DNA of 64,000 nucleotides from an uncultured Sterolibacteriaceae bacterium (GTDB lineage: Bacteria; Pseudomonadota; Gammaproteobacteria; Burkholderiales; Rhodocyclaceae): assembly GCA_937888595.1 (NCBI GenBank), contig CALARK010000021.1:124001-188000 (forward strand), read 5' to 3'. Position 1 is the stretch's first letter; every line of letters starts with the position of its first letter. The position numbers were made by a program, and so were the translations under genes. Of the stretch, positions 46,615-54,917 are shown piece by piece. The notes below the pieces were generated by a model. The model was given only the letters and a program-made list of their open reading frames with translations, had not been told where the DNA came from and made no database searches.

Positions 46615-47473
46615 CCGGCACCTTCTTTTTTGGCGGGGGCGGTGGCTCGCCGGCCCCCTTGTACTTCGAGTCGATCTCCCAGACGAGTTTCTGCACCAGG
46701 CGCTGCACCATGCCATCGAGCGTCAGGCCGCCCTGCGCGCCTTGCGAAAGGCCCAGCACCGACGTCGACTTGGCCCCGACTTCCATCTTCTCTTCCGTAT
46801 AACCCGTCGCCATCTGCTCGGTCGTGTTCGCATCCAGAATTTTGAAGCGCATGCCGATGATCCAGATACCGGTGCCCTCGTCGGTCTTGACCGATCCGAC
46901 GACCGTGCCGGCCGCCTGTGCGCCCTGGTCGTAGCCGCCCACTATGTTGACCAGTTGTCCGACGGCGCGGCCATCGAAGCCCTGCTGCGCCTGGGCGACC
47001 TGCTCGGCCTTGAGGATGTCGAACTTGACGACCCAACGCGTCGCTTTCAGTTTTCCCTTTCTCAGGAACTTGCGAGCCGCCGCCGGATCGCCCATCGTGT
47101 ACGCGAGCTGAAACTCCCTGAGCAGCGGCCCCATGTCGGAACGCTCCAGCACGCCAAAATTGGCCCGGCCCAACTCCAGCTCGGCGAAATCGGCGATGTT
47201 GTTGGTGCCGAATTTCTGCGTGAAGGTCGCGTTGTTGCTCTTGATGTCACCGGGAATCACGACCAGCTTCGGTCCCTTGACGGCCGCGTTTTCATATTCG
47301 ATCGGCTTGTACATCGCCTTGTCGGCCATTTCGTTGGCCTTTTGCGAGGTATCGGAGCCGGCTGCAGGCGAAGGTGTGCTGGCATCTGCAGCGGCCGGTT
47401 TGAACGGGTTGGTCTCCATGCAGCCCGCCAGCCAGAAGCTCAGGGCCAGCGCCACCCAGGTGGCCTTGTACAT
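46601..47473 (-). CDS. CsgG-like outer-membrane lipoprotein (paralog 1)
   Basis: This 290-residue lipoprotein has a lipobox WLAGC (Cys18). The CsgG/HfaB-like core follows: LVVIPGDIKSNN, NFGVLERSDMGPLLRE, ATRWVVKFDILKAEQ, then IWIIGMRFKILDANTTEQ. It ends in a Pro/Lys tail PPPPPKKKVPVKKK. CsgG forms the curli secretion pore in the outer membrane; a similar pore or periplasmic assembly role is inferred. It is the last gene of the minus-strand cluster. A close paralog lies at 61539. The start at 47473 is set by the signal peptide. Confidence 0.72.
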   Translation of the reverse strand: MYKATWVALALSFWLAGCMETNPFKPAAADASTPSPAAGSDTSQKANEMADKAMYKPIEYENAAVKGPKLVVIPGDIKSNNATFTQKFGTNNIADFAELELGRANFGVLERSDMGPLLREFQLAYTMGDPAAARKFLRKGKLKATRWVVKFDILKAEQVAQAQQGFDGRAVGQLVNIVGGYDQGAQAAGTVVGSVKTDEGTGIWIIGMRFKILDANTTEQMATGYTEEKMEVGAKSTSVLGLSQGAQGGLTLDGMVQRLVQKLVWEIDSKYKGAGEPPPPPKKKVPVKKK

Positions 47474-47493
47474 CGTGTTCTCCCTTGGTTCGA

Positions 47494-49011
47494 TCAGTTT
47501 TCGCAATAGTCGCCGAACAGGCGGCCGACCACTTCTTCGCCCTTCTCGTCCCACAGCGCACGCACGGCCTGCTGGCGGTTGCTGCCGGAAAAGCTCGAGC
47601 CATACACCGATGTCGAAGAAGCGGCATTGCCGTTCTTGAGCAGCAGCGTGAAATCCGCCGTCAGGTCCACCTCGTCAATGCCCAGCGTGCGGTTGACACC
47701 CTGGCTGCCGGTGATGTGCCCGCGCACGACGAAATCGGCACCAGTCCTGTTCGCGACGAGCTTGACACCGACGCTCCTCAGCTTTCCTTCCAGCGCACGA
47801 CGCACCACTTCGCCCCCGCCGCTGCGATCGTCGAGCTGCAACGCCACCCGCTTGCCACGGATCGAATCGCGGCAGGAAATCGAAAGAAATTCCGCGGCCT
47901 TGATGGTCGCCTGTTCCTCATGGTCGGAAAACTTGAAGCCGCCGGTGCTCGCCACGACGCTGCCGGATGAACGCGTCGTCGTCGACGGCTTCGTCGGTGC
48001 GCCGGAGAAAATGGCGCCTCCCGATGTCTTCGGGGCGCTCGGGGCACCCTCGCCGGCCATGCGGCTTTCGCTCTTCGCCAGCTGCGTCTGTTTCGCCTGC
48101 AAGGTCTGCAGTCGGCTCTTCGCCAGGCTCGCGAACTTGCCGTTCGGGTATTGCGCGAGGTAGGACTCGTAGTCGGCGCCGCTCTCGCTGTTGGCGATGC
48201 TGTTCCAGTAGGCGAGCTCGATGGCCGCATCGTCAGCACCGCCCTTGCCGGCCGGCGGCGGGACGAAGTACATGTCCGCGCCCTTCAGGCTCGACTCCTC
48301 GCGCGGCGACTGGCGCTTGCCTGCGATCTTCTCCGATTCGAGCTCGACCGCCTCGCGCGTGCGCTTGAAGATCTGCTCGACCGTCAGTCCCGGCACCTTG
48401 GCGTTGGCCATCAGGTGCTTGGTGTAGAGGCCATTGCCGCCGACGCCGTCGAGCGCCTCCGTACCCGGCGCCGTGGAGAAGGCGATCAGCGAACCCGAAG
48501 GCGCATCCATCGGCGCCAGTCCGCGCGATTTCAACGAGCGCGTCTTGATGAAGGGGTTGTTGCGGCAGGCGTCGAGCACGACGACGTTGACGCGATTTTT
48601 CGAATCTTCCATGTAGCGCAGCACCAGATTCGCCGGAACCGCATTCTTCTTGACGTCTTCCTCGTTGCGGATCGGCACGCTCACCGGCAGCAGGTAGTTC
48701 TCGCCTTCCACCTGCACGCCGTGGCCGGCGAAGAAGAACAGGCCGATGCCGTCGTTGTTCTTGAGCTTCTCGCCGAAATCGCGCACCGCCTGCATCATCG
48801 CCTGCTGGTCCTGGTCGGTCAGCACCTTGACGTCGAAATTCACGTCCCTGAGAACCTTCGCGAAATCCCGCGCGTCATTGGTCGGGTTCTCGAGTTCGCC
48901 GATCGTGTAGGCGGCATTGCCGATCAGCAGCGCAAAGTTCTTCGCGCTCGCCCAGGGCGCAAGCGCCAGCAAACCGGCAGCCAGCAGGCTGCGCATCAAT
49001 CCGGAATTCAT
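47494..49011 (-). CDS. Exported caspase-like (C14) peptidase with C-terminal domain (caspase A)
   Basis: This 505-residue protein has a signal peptide (about 1-23) and a caspase p20-like domain. His97 lies in FFFAGHGVQ and Cys149 in VVVLDACRNNPF, the catalytic dyad. A Ser/Thr/Gly-rich linker follows (about 320-370), then a C-terminal domain (ADFVVRGHITGSQGVNRTLGI, DLTADFTLL) that may contact envelope partners. Family members cleave after Arg/Lys or Asp; the specificity here is unknown. It lies 20 bases upstream of the CsgG-like gene and likely acts in the periplasm. Confidence 0.88.
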   Translation of the reverse strand: MNSGLMRSLLAAGLLALAPWASAKNFALLIGNAAYTIGELENPTNDARDFAKVLRDVNFDVKVLTDQDQQAMMQAVRDFGEKLKNNDGIGLFFFAGHGVQVEGENYLLPVSVPIRNEEDVKKNAVPANLVLRYMEDSKNRVNVVVLDACRNNPFIKTRSLKSRGLAPMDAPSGSLIAFSTAPGTEALDGVGGNGLYTKHLMANAKVPGLTVEQIFKRTREAVELESEKIAGKRQSPREESSLKGADMYFVPPPAGKGGADDAAIELAYWNSIANSESGADYESYLAQYPNGKFASLAKSRLQTLQAKQTQLAKSESRMAGEGAPSAPKTSGGAIFSGAPTKPSTTTRSSGSVVASTGGFKFSDHEEQATIKAAEFLSISCRDSIRGKRVALQLDDRSGGGEVVRRALEGKLRSVGVKLVANRTGADFVVRGHITGSQGVNRTLGIDEVDLTADFTLLLKNGNAASSTSVYGSSFSGSNRQQAVRALWDEKGEEVVGRLFGDYCEN

Positions 49012-49039
49012 GGATGCCTCCTTGCGTGAATGGGGGGGT

Positions 49040-50110
49040 TCAGTTCGACGGCGTGGTGCTGAACAGGAATTCGCCGCCATCGACATGGCCGGCCGACAGC
49101 ACGGCGCCGTACTGCGGCGATTGCGGATAGTCTTTTGTCACGCCGCGATGCACGTTCTGCCAGACCTCGTAGCCGGGCGTCAGGCCGCCCGCCACCTCCA
49201 GCGTGCGCACCAGGTTCCAGGCGAAGATCGAATGCCCTTCCTTGCCTTCATCCGATACCGGTTCTTCGTCTCCGGAAGTGAGGACCAGCACCGAGCGGCG
49301 GCGCATCACCTCCTCGGGAGCAACCTGCCCGCCGCCCTTGAGCTTCCGCTCCTTCGCGAGCGTTCCGGAAAAACAGGAGTCGGAAACAAGGATGATCTGG
49401 CGTGCGGGAATCGCCGCCAGCAGGCGCGCGATGTCGTCGTTCGAGATCCAGCCCTTGGCCGTCTTCACCGAGGCATCGACGGGAATCCAGTAGCCCATGC
49501 CGGTATCGTCCATCTGGTAGCCGTGGCCGGCATACAGGATCAGCACCGAATCGCCAGGCTGCATCTCGCCCGCCAGTTTGTTCAACGCGCCCACGATCCC
49601 CATCTTGCCAGCATCCTGCAACACCCGGCTCTCATAGCCAAAGCGCTCGGCCAGGAGCTTGCCGATGCGCGAAACGTCGGCGATCGGCGTCTCGAGCGGC
49701 GGAATCGGCGGCTGGTAGCCATTGTTGCCCACCAGCAGGGCCACCCGGCGTCCGCTCGCGAAAGTCGGCGCCGGCGGGACGGCAGCGGATGCGGCCGCAG
49801 CCTGTCGCGGAGGCTCGACGGCGGCAGGAGGCGACACCGCCGGCTCGGCAGAGGCCGCCACGGGCGGCATCAGGCACTCCCCCGCCTGCGGCTTCACGTC
49901 CGGTGGACAGACCGGCACATCGGCCGCCTGCGGGTTCTTGCGCAGTTCTTCGAGCGCCTCGCGGTAGAGCAGCGTGCGGGCCTGGTGGCGCTGCAATGTC
50001 ATGGCCTGGAATTGCGCCATGCCGGGCGGGCCGCCGAAAAACATCGGCGGCATCTGCGCCAAGGCTGCCGGGGCAAACAGGATGAATACGAGCGTATGCA
50101 GGAATTTCAT
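49040..50110 (-). CDS. Exported caspase-like (C14) peptidase (caspase B)
   Basis: This 356-residue protein has a signal peptide (about 1-19), a Met/Pro/Gly segment, a helical piece and a Pro/Ala-rich linker. The caspase domain starts near residue 121 (RRVALLVGNNGY). Catalytic His196 is in LYAGHGYQ and Cys246 in LVSDSCFSG. A copy of the dispersed element encodes AVPPAPTFA at the linker-domain junction. ATG at 50110 overlaps the upstream hydrolase stop (ATGA). Paired with caspase A it forms a two-protease set of distinct architecture. Confidence 0.88.
   Translation of the reverse strand: MKFLHTLVFILFAPAALAQMPPMFFGGPPGMAQFQAMTLQRHQARTLLYREALEELRKNPQAADVPVCPPDVKPQAGECLMPPVAASAEPAVSPPAAVEPPRQAAAASAAVPPAPTFASGRRVALLVGNNGYQPPIPPLETPIADVSRIGKLLAERFGYESRVLQDAGKMGIVGALNKLAGEMQPGDSVLILYAGHGYQMDDTGMGYWIPVDASVKTAKGWISNDDIARLLAAIPARQIILVSDSCFSGTLAKERKLKGGGQVAPEEVMRRRSVLVLTSGDEEPVSDEGKEGHSIFAWNLVRTLEVAGGLTPGYEVWQNVHRGVTKDYPQSPQYGAVLSAGHVDGGEFLFSTTPSN
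49760..49783 (+). repeat. Dispersed 24-bp element inside caspase B
   Basis: GAAAGTCGGCGCC then GGCGGGACGGC, near-perfect. In the gene sense it encodes AVPPAPTF in a flexible Pro/Ala linker. Confidence 0.85.
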
Positions 50111-50910
50111 GGCAAGGTCTCCACGAGATGCCGGGCGGATTCAATGGGCCAGCAGGCATGATCCGCCTGCGGCCACTCGACGTATTTTCCACCTTTCGCG
50201 GCGACATAGTGACGCACGATCCTGGCTGGGACGATCGCATCCCGTCCGCCCGCCACATGCACTGCCGGCATCGTCAAGGAGGCTTGGTCCATGGGATCAG
50301 CGCCGTCGAGCGGGGAGAGCTCCAGTTGGCCCGTCCACTCCCCGACGGCCAGCGGCGCCATCAGCGTGACTACGCCCGCGACATCCGTTCGGCGCCGTGC
50401 AAGCAGCGCAGCCATCACACCACCACCGGAATGGCCGACCAGTCGAAGGTGCTTTGCGCCGGACGCCTGCTTTAGCTGGTTCAGCGCGTCATCGAGCGCA
50501 TCGACCAGCTCTGGCGCAAAACGCGCGCTGGTCCAGTGCTCAATACGACAGGCGGAAGCAAGCTCGAACTGGCAGGGCCGCGCCAGATACGCCGCCGACC
50601 CGGGCAACACCACCGCCAACGCCGCCGCCTGGCTGGACTCGGGCGTGGGATCCTGCGGCGGCCAACCCGGGTTGAACCAGCTCGCACCATCGCCCTCGAT
50701 GACGACCGAGAGGGCTTCGCCACCCCGGGCGCGTAGCCAGGCATGCACCGGAAAGTCGGCGCTGGCGAGACGGCGGTGCGCGAAGCCGGCAGCCCCAAGC
50801 TCCGCCTCCGCCCGACCGGCGTCGCCCAGTGGCAGGCCGCAGGCACAACCGCCCAGCGCTGCCGCCAATAAAAAAGCCGCGGGAAATCCCGCGGCTTTTT
50901 TCAGAAACAT
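50107..50910 (-). CDS. Lipoprotein alpha/beta hydrolase
   Basis: This 267-residue lipoprotein has a signal peptide ending in ALGGC (Cys22). The hydrolase nucleophile motif is GHSGGG (Ser161); candidate acid and base are Asp in AGGRDAIVP and His in QADHACWP. It may act on esters or peptides at the cell envelope. ATG at 50910 is 7 bases after the porin stop; GTG and TTG codons just upstream are alternatives. The signal peptide is encoded by a strong terminator hairpin (50870-50901). A degenerate dispersed element encodes RRLASADFP. Confidence 0.82.
   Translation of the reverse strand: MFLKKAAGFPAAFLLAAALGGCACGLPLGDAGRAEAELGAAGFAHRRLASADFPVHAWLRARGGEALSVVIEGDGASWFNPGWPPQDPTPESSQAAALAVVLPGSAAYLARPCQFELASACRIEHWTSARFAPELVDALDDALNQLKQASGAKHLRLVGHSGGGVMAALLARRRTDVAGVVTLMAPLAVGEWTGQLELSPLDGADPMDQASLTMPAVHVAGGRDAIVPARIVRHYVAAKGGKYVEWPQADHACWPIESARHLVETLP
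50752..50774 (+). repeat. Dispersed 24-bp element inside the lipoprotein hydrolase
   Basis: AAAGTCGGCGCT then GGCGAGACGGC, two changes from consensus. It encodes RRLASADF in the gene sense. Confidence 0.6.
50870..50901. terminator. Bidirectional terminator-type hairpin inside the hydrolase signal peptide
   Basis: GCCGCGGG and CCCGCGGC pair perfectly around AAAT, flanked by A6 and T6. It follows the porin gene on the minus strand but lies within the first codons of the hydrolase, encoding KKAAGFPAAFL of its signal peptide. It would stop or attenuate transcription entering the hydrolase-caspase part of the cluster. Confidence 0.85.
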
Positions 50911-50917
50911 CACCAAA

Positions 50918-51994
50918 TCAGAAACGCAGGCCGATATTGGCGATCAGGCGATAGTTGTCCTGATTCGAGCGGCTGAACTCCTGCTCATAGACCACCCCAC
51001 CTGTCATGCCCGAGGACAGCGACATGAAGTTGGCACCGACACTCGCCAGCCAAGCATCCTTGCCGATGGGGTCTGTCGCACCAGCCAGCGTCGTCGAACG
51101 GTTCTCGGCCAAATAAGACAGACCAACGTAGGGCATCACCCCGTTCATCCACCAAGCCGCTTGTGCGCCGAGGCGCCACTGGTCGATCCTGTTTTTGGCG
51201 CCGGTATTGTTCACCGTTGCCCCGTTAGCGCGGGCATTGGCATAGTCTTCCTCACCGTGCATCCAGCCGAACCTGCCGGAAATTTGGGTATTGCCCATCC
51301 AGCGTGAATAGTTCAGGTTTGCGCCAGCAAACCAGCGATCCGCTTCGGCACTGACGTTACCTGTCTGGGAGATTTCGCCTTGCCCCCAGCCCAGCGATGC
51401 ATCGAACGCCAGATTCTTGTTGATCGACAGTCCGACGTAGGGAGCGACCATGTAGCCCTTGTTAGTAAGGCTGTTGACCACTGCGCCTGCCACACGGCTG
51501 TCACCGCTTGCACGATCGAAGGCCACAGACACGCCCGCTGCCATTGTCGACGACAGAGCAATATCGCCTCCCACTACTGTAGTCAGGGCATCAGTATCGA
51601 TGTTGATGGTGTTGTTAGCGGGCGCGGGGCGGTAGTAACTTTGCTCCGTCGTATTGGAGGTCAAGTTGCCCCACACATTCCATTGCTTGCCCGGAGTCGC
51701 AGCCGAACGTCCAGAGGCCAAGCCTGCCAGACTGGTCGGGGGTGAAGCCAGAAAACGATTTACCAACGCATTCGAAATCGTGCTGATCTGAACAAAAGAG
51801 GTTTGGTTAATTGAGACCGTAGATGTCTGCTCACTGGCACCAAAGCATTCAGGATGCAGAGCAGCATATTCTGTAGATCCTGATGCATACCAACTCAAAA
51901 CATCGCTGCAAGTATCATACTGCGCGTAGGTATTCAGGCTGAGTAAAGAAGAAAAAATCAGCACCGCACGTAGAAAAAAATTCCTTGCATTCAT
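50918..51994 (-). CDS. Autotransporter-like outer-membrane beta-barrel protein
   Basis: This 358-residue protein has a signal peptide (about 1-24), a short N-terminal domain with two cysteines (residues 28-50) and a barrel of about 250 residues with alternating strands (GQGEISQTGNVSAEADRW, ISGRFGWMHGEEDYAN). It ends in Phe (NIGLRF), the barrel-assembly signal. It matches autotransporter barrel domains but lacks a large passenger. Its DNA is visibly richer in A and T than the surroundings. It lies inside the ten-gene cluster, 30 bases after the FecR-like gene. Confidence 0.82.
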   Translation of the reverse strand: MNARNFFLRAVLIFSSLLSLNTYAQYDTCSDVLSWYASGSTEYAALHPECFGASEQTSTVSINQTSFVQISTISNALVNRFLASPPTSLAGLASGRSAATPGKQWNVWGNLTSNTTEQSYYRPAPANNTINIDTDALTTVVGGDIALSSTMAAGVSVAFDRASGDSRVAGAVVNSLTNKGYMVAPYVGLSINKNLAFDASLGWGQGEISQTGNVSAEADRWFAGANLNYSRWMGNTQISGRFGWMHGEEDYANARANGATVNNTGAKNRIDQWRLGAQAAWWMNGVMPYVGLSYLAENRSTTLAGATDPIGKDAWLASVGANFMSLSSGMTGGVVYEQEFSRSNQDNYRLIANIGLRF

Positions 51995-52024
51995 ATCACG
52001 AATCTCCCTAAAGTCCGCCCGATC

Positions 52025-52657
52025 TTAATTCACAGGCCGTGCATTCTTCAAGGCCTTCCGGTACAACGCGGACAATAGCTTGGCTTCATTGTTGCGTTGA
52101 GTTAACGATTCAAGATCGCTGACAGCCGCTTCAACCGCATCGTAAGCCTTCATTTCAAACAGCGCCGACAGTCGATACATCTCCGGATTAAGATCATTGG
52201 CGACCGCTTCCATGCGCATGCGACGGTAGTTTTCATCGACCTTGGCGATCGCCTCGGGTGTCGGGATCGCTCGCAGTCGGGTCACCCCGGCACGCCCCTG
52301 GGCGACGAGGGTCGGCGTGCGGGCGATCTGCTTGACGAGGAAGGCCGGCAGTTTTTTCACTTCGGGCGGTGCCAGTCCCCAGGGCTTGCCTTCGCCGGGA
52401 CCGAGTTCGAGCCGGCCGGTGCCCTGGTAGCTTTCCTGCTGGCCGGTGGCGAAGAAGACCAGCGTCAGCTTGGCACCGTCGAGCGCCAGCAGTTCTCCGG
52501 CTTCGAGGCGCTCGAAGGCGGCCAGTGGCTTTTTATCGGTTCCCTGGACGCGCGACACATTGCCCTCGAGCGCAGTGATCAGCGCTCCCCGGTCTTCCTG
52601 CGCCGCCACGGGCAACGCAAGGAACAACAACGACAATATCAGCATGCGCATTTTCAT
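52025..52657 (-). CDS. Exported FecR-like protein
   Basis: This protein of about 210 residues has a short signal peptide (MRMLILSLLFLALPVAAQ). A FecR-like beta domain follows (about 25-90: GALITALEGNVSRV, LLALDGAKLTLVFFATGQ), then a helical C-terminal part. FecR-like domains elsewhere read out envelope or adhesin status. ATG at 52657 overlaps the upstream metallopeptidase stop; ATG at 52651 has better spacing to GAGG. Function not proven. Confidence 0.68.
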   Translation of the reverse strand: MKMRMLILSLLFLALPVAAQEDRGALITALEGNVSRVQGTDKKPLAAFERLEAGELLALDGAKLTLVFFATGQQESYQGTGRLELGPGEGKPWGLAPPEVKKLPAFLVKQIARTPTLVAQGRAGVTRLRAIPTPEAIAKVDENYRRMRMEAVANDLNPEMYRLSALFEMKAYDAVEAAVSDLESLTQRNNEAKLLSALYRKALKNARPVN

Positions 52658-53517
52658 TTCCTCGCCAATGGCCAAGCCGGCGCGCCGGCCCGGAATGCCT
52701 GGCGCAGGCCTTCGAGTTCCTTGTCCGTCAGGCCCGACAGCTTCGCGCTGAAGGCGCGCGGATCGGGGGTGAAGGACAGGTAGGCCTGAGCCTCGTTGAT
52801 CATCAGTGTTTCGTTGCCGGGATCATAGCCCGATCGGGCGAGAAAGGCCCGCAGCTTTTCGCGCTGGCGTTCGGTCAGGGTTTCCTGCCAGAACTTCCGG
52901 CACCAGGCGCGGTAATCGGGATTGGTGTAGTACTCGGCATGGGCCAGCTCGTGCGTCAGGATGGTGCGCCGCGCCCCTGCATCGACGGGCGGCTCGTCGC
53001 CGCCCTGCCTTTGCTGCGGAATCGAGAGGATCACGGCATTGGGGCGTACTGCCTGCATGAAGCCGTAACGCTCCCGTATCAGGCCCTGCGTGAAGAGAAG
53101 GCTGCGCAGCCTGCGCTCATCCTCGTTCAGCGCGACGTTGTTGTGCTCGGCGAGATTGAAGAACACGGCCAGCTCGGAAACGAGGAAATCATTGCCGTAG
53201 GCGAAGGTGTATTCGGTCTTGCCTGTCGCGCGGATGAACTCGGCAAGTTCGGCATCGTCCAGTACACGCGCGCGCGACAGGCCGATCCGCTCGACCAGCG
53301 CGACGATGCGGTTGAATGTTCGTCCCTGCTCCGATAGCGTCGGAAAGTCGAGAATCAATACGGGCTGCCGTCCCGAATAATCGAAAACCTGCAGGGTCGG
53401 GCTTTGCGCATCCAGGATCTGACGGTAATCCTCGGCGGGCACGGGCAATACCTCCGCCCGAACCAGGGCGGCGAAGGCCAGGAATCCGGTCGCCCAAAAA
53501 AGCCGCCTCACGCGCAT
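52654..53517 (-). CDS. Exported zinc metallopeptidase (HExxH)
   Basis: This 287-residue protein has a signal peptide (about 1-22) and a zinc motif THELAHAEYY (His189, Glu190, His193). A downstream NEAQAYL (about 45 residues later) may supply the third ligand Glu, as in gluzincins. The fold is not one I recognise. ATG at 53517 has a GAGG site at good spacing; ATG at 53523 is an alternative. Its stop overlaps the FecR-like start. A maturation or surveillance protease for the system is inferred. Confidence 0.72.
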   Translation of the reverse strand: MRVRRLFWATGFLAFAALVRAEVLPVPAEDYRQILDAQSPTLQVFDYSGRQPVLILDFPTLSEQGRTFNRIVALVERIGLSRARVLDDAELAEFIRATGKTEYTFAYGNDFLVSELAVFFNLAEHNNVALNEDERRLRSLLFTQGLIRERYGFMQAVRPNAVILSIPQQRQGGDEPPVDAGARRTILTHELAHAEYYTNPDYRAWCRKFWQETLTERQREKLRAFLARSGYDPGNETLMINEAQAYLSFTPDPRAFSAKLSGLTDKELEGLRQAFRAGAPAWPLARK

Positions 53518-53541
53518 TGTCATCCTCAACAAAAGCCTACG

Positions 53542-54078
53542 TCAGGGTCGGCGGTAGGCATCCTGGCTGAAACGGTGTGCCCGCTCGATCAGGTAGCTGG
53601 CATTGTCGCGATTGCTCGGATGGTTCAAGCCGGGTGACAGGGGAGGATAGAGGGTGGGCGCCCCCAGCCAGAACCAGTCGTCCTGTCGTGTCGGCCCGTA
53701 CCAGAGGCTCGCATTGCCGTCTTGGCGATAAAGATTCTGGCTGAACGCGTGCGCACGCGCCAGGTTGTACGCAGCGACATCGCGGTTGCTGGGCGCACCG
53801 GGGCGATTGAAACCGGGCGGTGCGGCTGGCGGGTACATCGGCACCGTCCCGGGGGCGCGCCATATCAACGGTGCGGGAGCGACATAGACTGGCGCCGGCG
53901 GCAGGATCGCCCGGGCACGTGCCTCAGGGGACACAAAAACGAGCGAACGGAGCACGGGATGACCGTGATATTCCGCCACCACGCTCTGATCCACGATCAG
54001 CAATTCGGCACGCACCTCCTCGCTATTGCCGAGGGCAGCAGTCAAGAGAAATGCAGCCATGCAAGCGACTCGCGACAT
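53542..54078 (-). CDS. Exported protein with two SNRD-RAHxFSQ repeats
   Basis: This 178-residue protein has a signal peptide (about 1-20), a short beta region, a Pro/Ala-rich middle and two copies of a motif of about 25 residues. The first is near 110 (NRPGAPSNRDVAAYNLARAH then AFSQNLYRQ) and the second is at the very end (NHPSNRDNASYLIERAHRFS then QDAYRRP). The motif is new to me. ATG at 54078 has an AGG site; 54090 overlaps the upstream stop. Confidence 0.65.
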   Translation of the reverse strand: MSRVACMAAFLLTAALGNSEEVRAELLIVDQSVVAEYHGHPVLRSLVFVSPEARARAILPPAPVYVAPAPLIWRAPGTVPMYPPAAPPGFNRPGAPSNRDVAAYNLARAHAFSQNLYRQDGNASLWYGPTRQDDWFWLGAPTLYPPLSPGLNHPSNRDNASYLIERAHRFSQDAYRRP

Positions 54079-54086
54079 GATGGGCC

Positions 54087-54473
54087 TCATTCGTTGCTGG
54101 TCACCGAAACATTGTTGCCCTTGCGCTCGATGTTGTACTGCTTGCCTGTCTTGGGTGACTTGTAGCGCTTGACGCCGGGGGGGATTTCCTTGCCGTCGAT
54201 CCACAGCTTGCCGTTGATGATCGTCACGCCTTCGATATTCACGCCGGGAGCGATTTCGCCGACGGATGATTTCACCTCATTGCCCGAACCGGCCGACACC
54301 TGGCCACCGCTGCCGACGCGAAGATCCTCGCCGCCTCCCCGCACGCTGACACTGCCATCGGCACCAATGCGCACATCCTGGCCGCCCGCGGCAATGCCGA
54401 TTTGTGCCCACGCCGCCCCCGCCACGCCGATCGCGACGAGGCCCGCCAATCCAACCACAATCATTCTCGGCAT
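54087..54473 (-). CDS. Small exported repeat-motif protein (GVNIEG/VGEI)
   Basis: This 128-residue protein has a signal peptide (about 1-23). A Gly/Ser/Val-rich beta region follows (VRIGADGSVSVRGGGEDLRV), then GNEVKSSVGEI and GVNIEGVTIINGKLWIDG. These pieces echo the NxVGxI and GVNIxG motifs of the repeat proteins encoded at 56701-59029. A charged Lys/Arg tail follows. The start at 54473 has GGAG 9 bases upstream. It is probably a structural or chaperone-like partner of the repeat proteins. Confidence 0.68.
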   Translation of the reverse strand: MPRMIVVGLAGLVAIGVAGAAWAQIGIAAGGQDVRIGADGSVSVRGGGEDLRVGSGGQVSAGSGNEVKSSVGEIAPGVNIEGVTIINGKLWIDGKEIPPGVKRYKSPKTGKQYNIERKGNNVSVTSNE

Positions 54474-54490
54474 CTCGGTACTCCTTCCCG

Positions 54491-54907
54491 TTATTTGCAT
54501 ACGCTATTAACGTCGCTGGTGCTTCCCTGGATGACCGTATGTCCCTGCGTTGCCCCTTCGATGCCGCCGACGGTATTTTCCGTCCTGCAGCGACTGGCGG
54601 ACGTATTGGTGGAATTCGCTGCCGGTGGAACCCACGCACGCGCCGCTTGCCGCGCCTTGGCGGCATCCGAGGGAGGCGGCGCATTCCGGAGGATGACGGC
54701 CGGCGGAGCCGCCGGCGTTTCGTTCAGGTATTCACGCGCCTCGCGTGCCCGCTCGCCTGCCGGCGCCACTTTCTCGCCTACGATCACATCCTGCTGCGGC
54801 TGCAAGGCCTGCGCCTTTTCACGCACAGGGTCGACGAAAATGATCTCGCCACCCCACGCCGACATCGCTGCACCAGCCAGTACTGCGAACAGGAACGGCC
54901 GGCACAT
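54491..54907 (-). CDS. Small exported protein with C-terminal NTVGGI and VCK motif
   Basis: This 138-residue protein has a signal peptide (MCRPFLFAVLAGAAMSAWGG), a charged helical middle and a Pro/Ala linker. Its C-terminal 33 residues start with CRTENTVGGIEGATQGHTVI and end VNSVCK, with a Cys at each end. The same ending occurs in the protein at 57236 (INVCK). The start at 54907 was chosen because GAGGAG lies 6 bases upstream; ATG at 54913 has no spacing to it. Confidence 0.68.
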   Translation of the reverse strand: MCRPFLFAVLAGAAMSAWGGEIIFVDPVREKAQALQPQQDVIVGEKVAPAGERAREAREYLNETPAAPPAVILRNAPPPSDAAKARQAARAWVPPAANSTNTSASRCRTENTVGGIEGATQGHTVIQGSTSDVNSVCK

Positions 54908-54917
54908 CGCCATCTCC

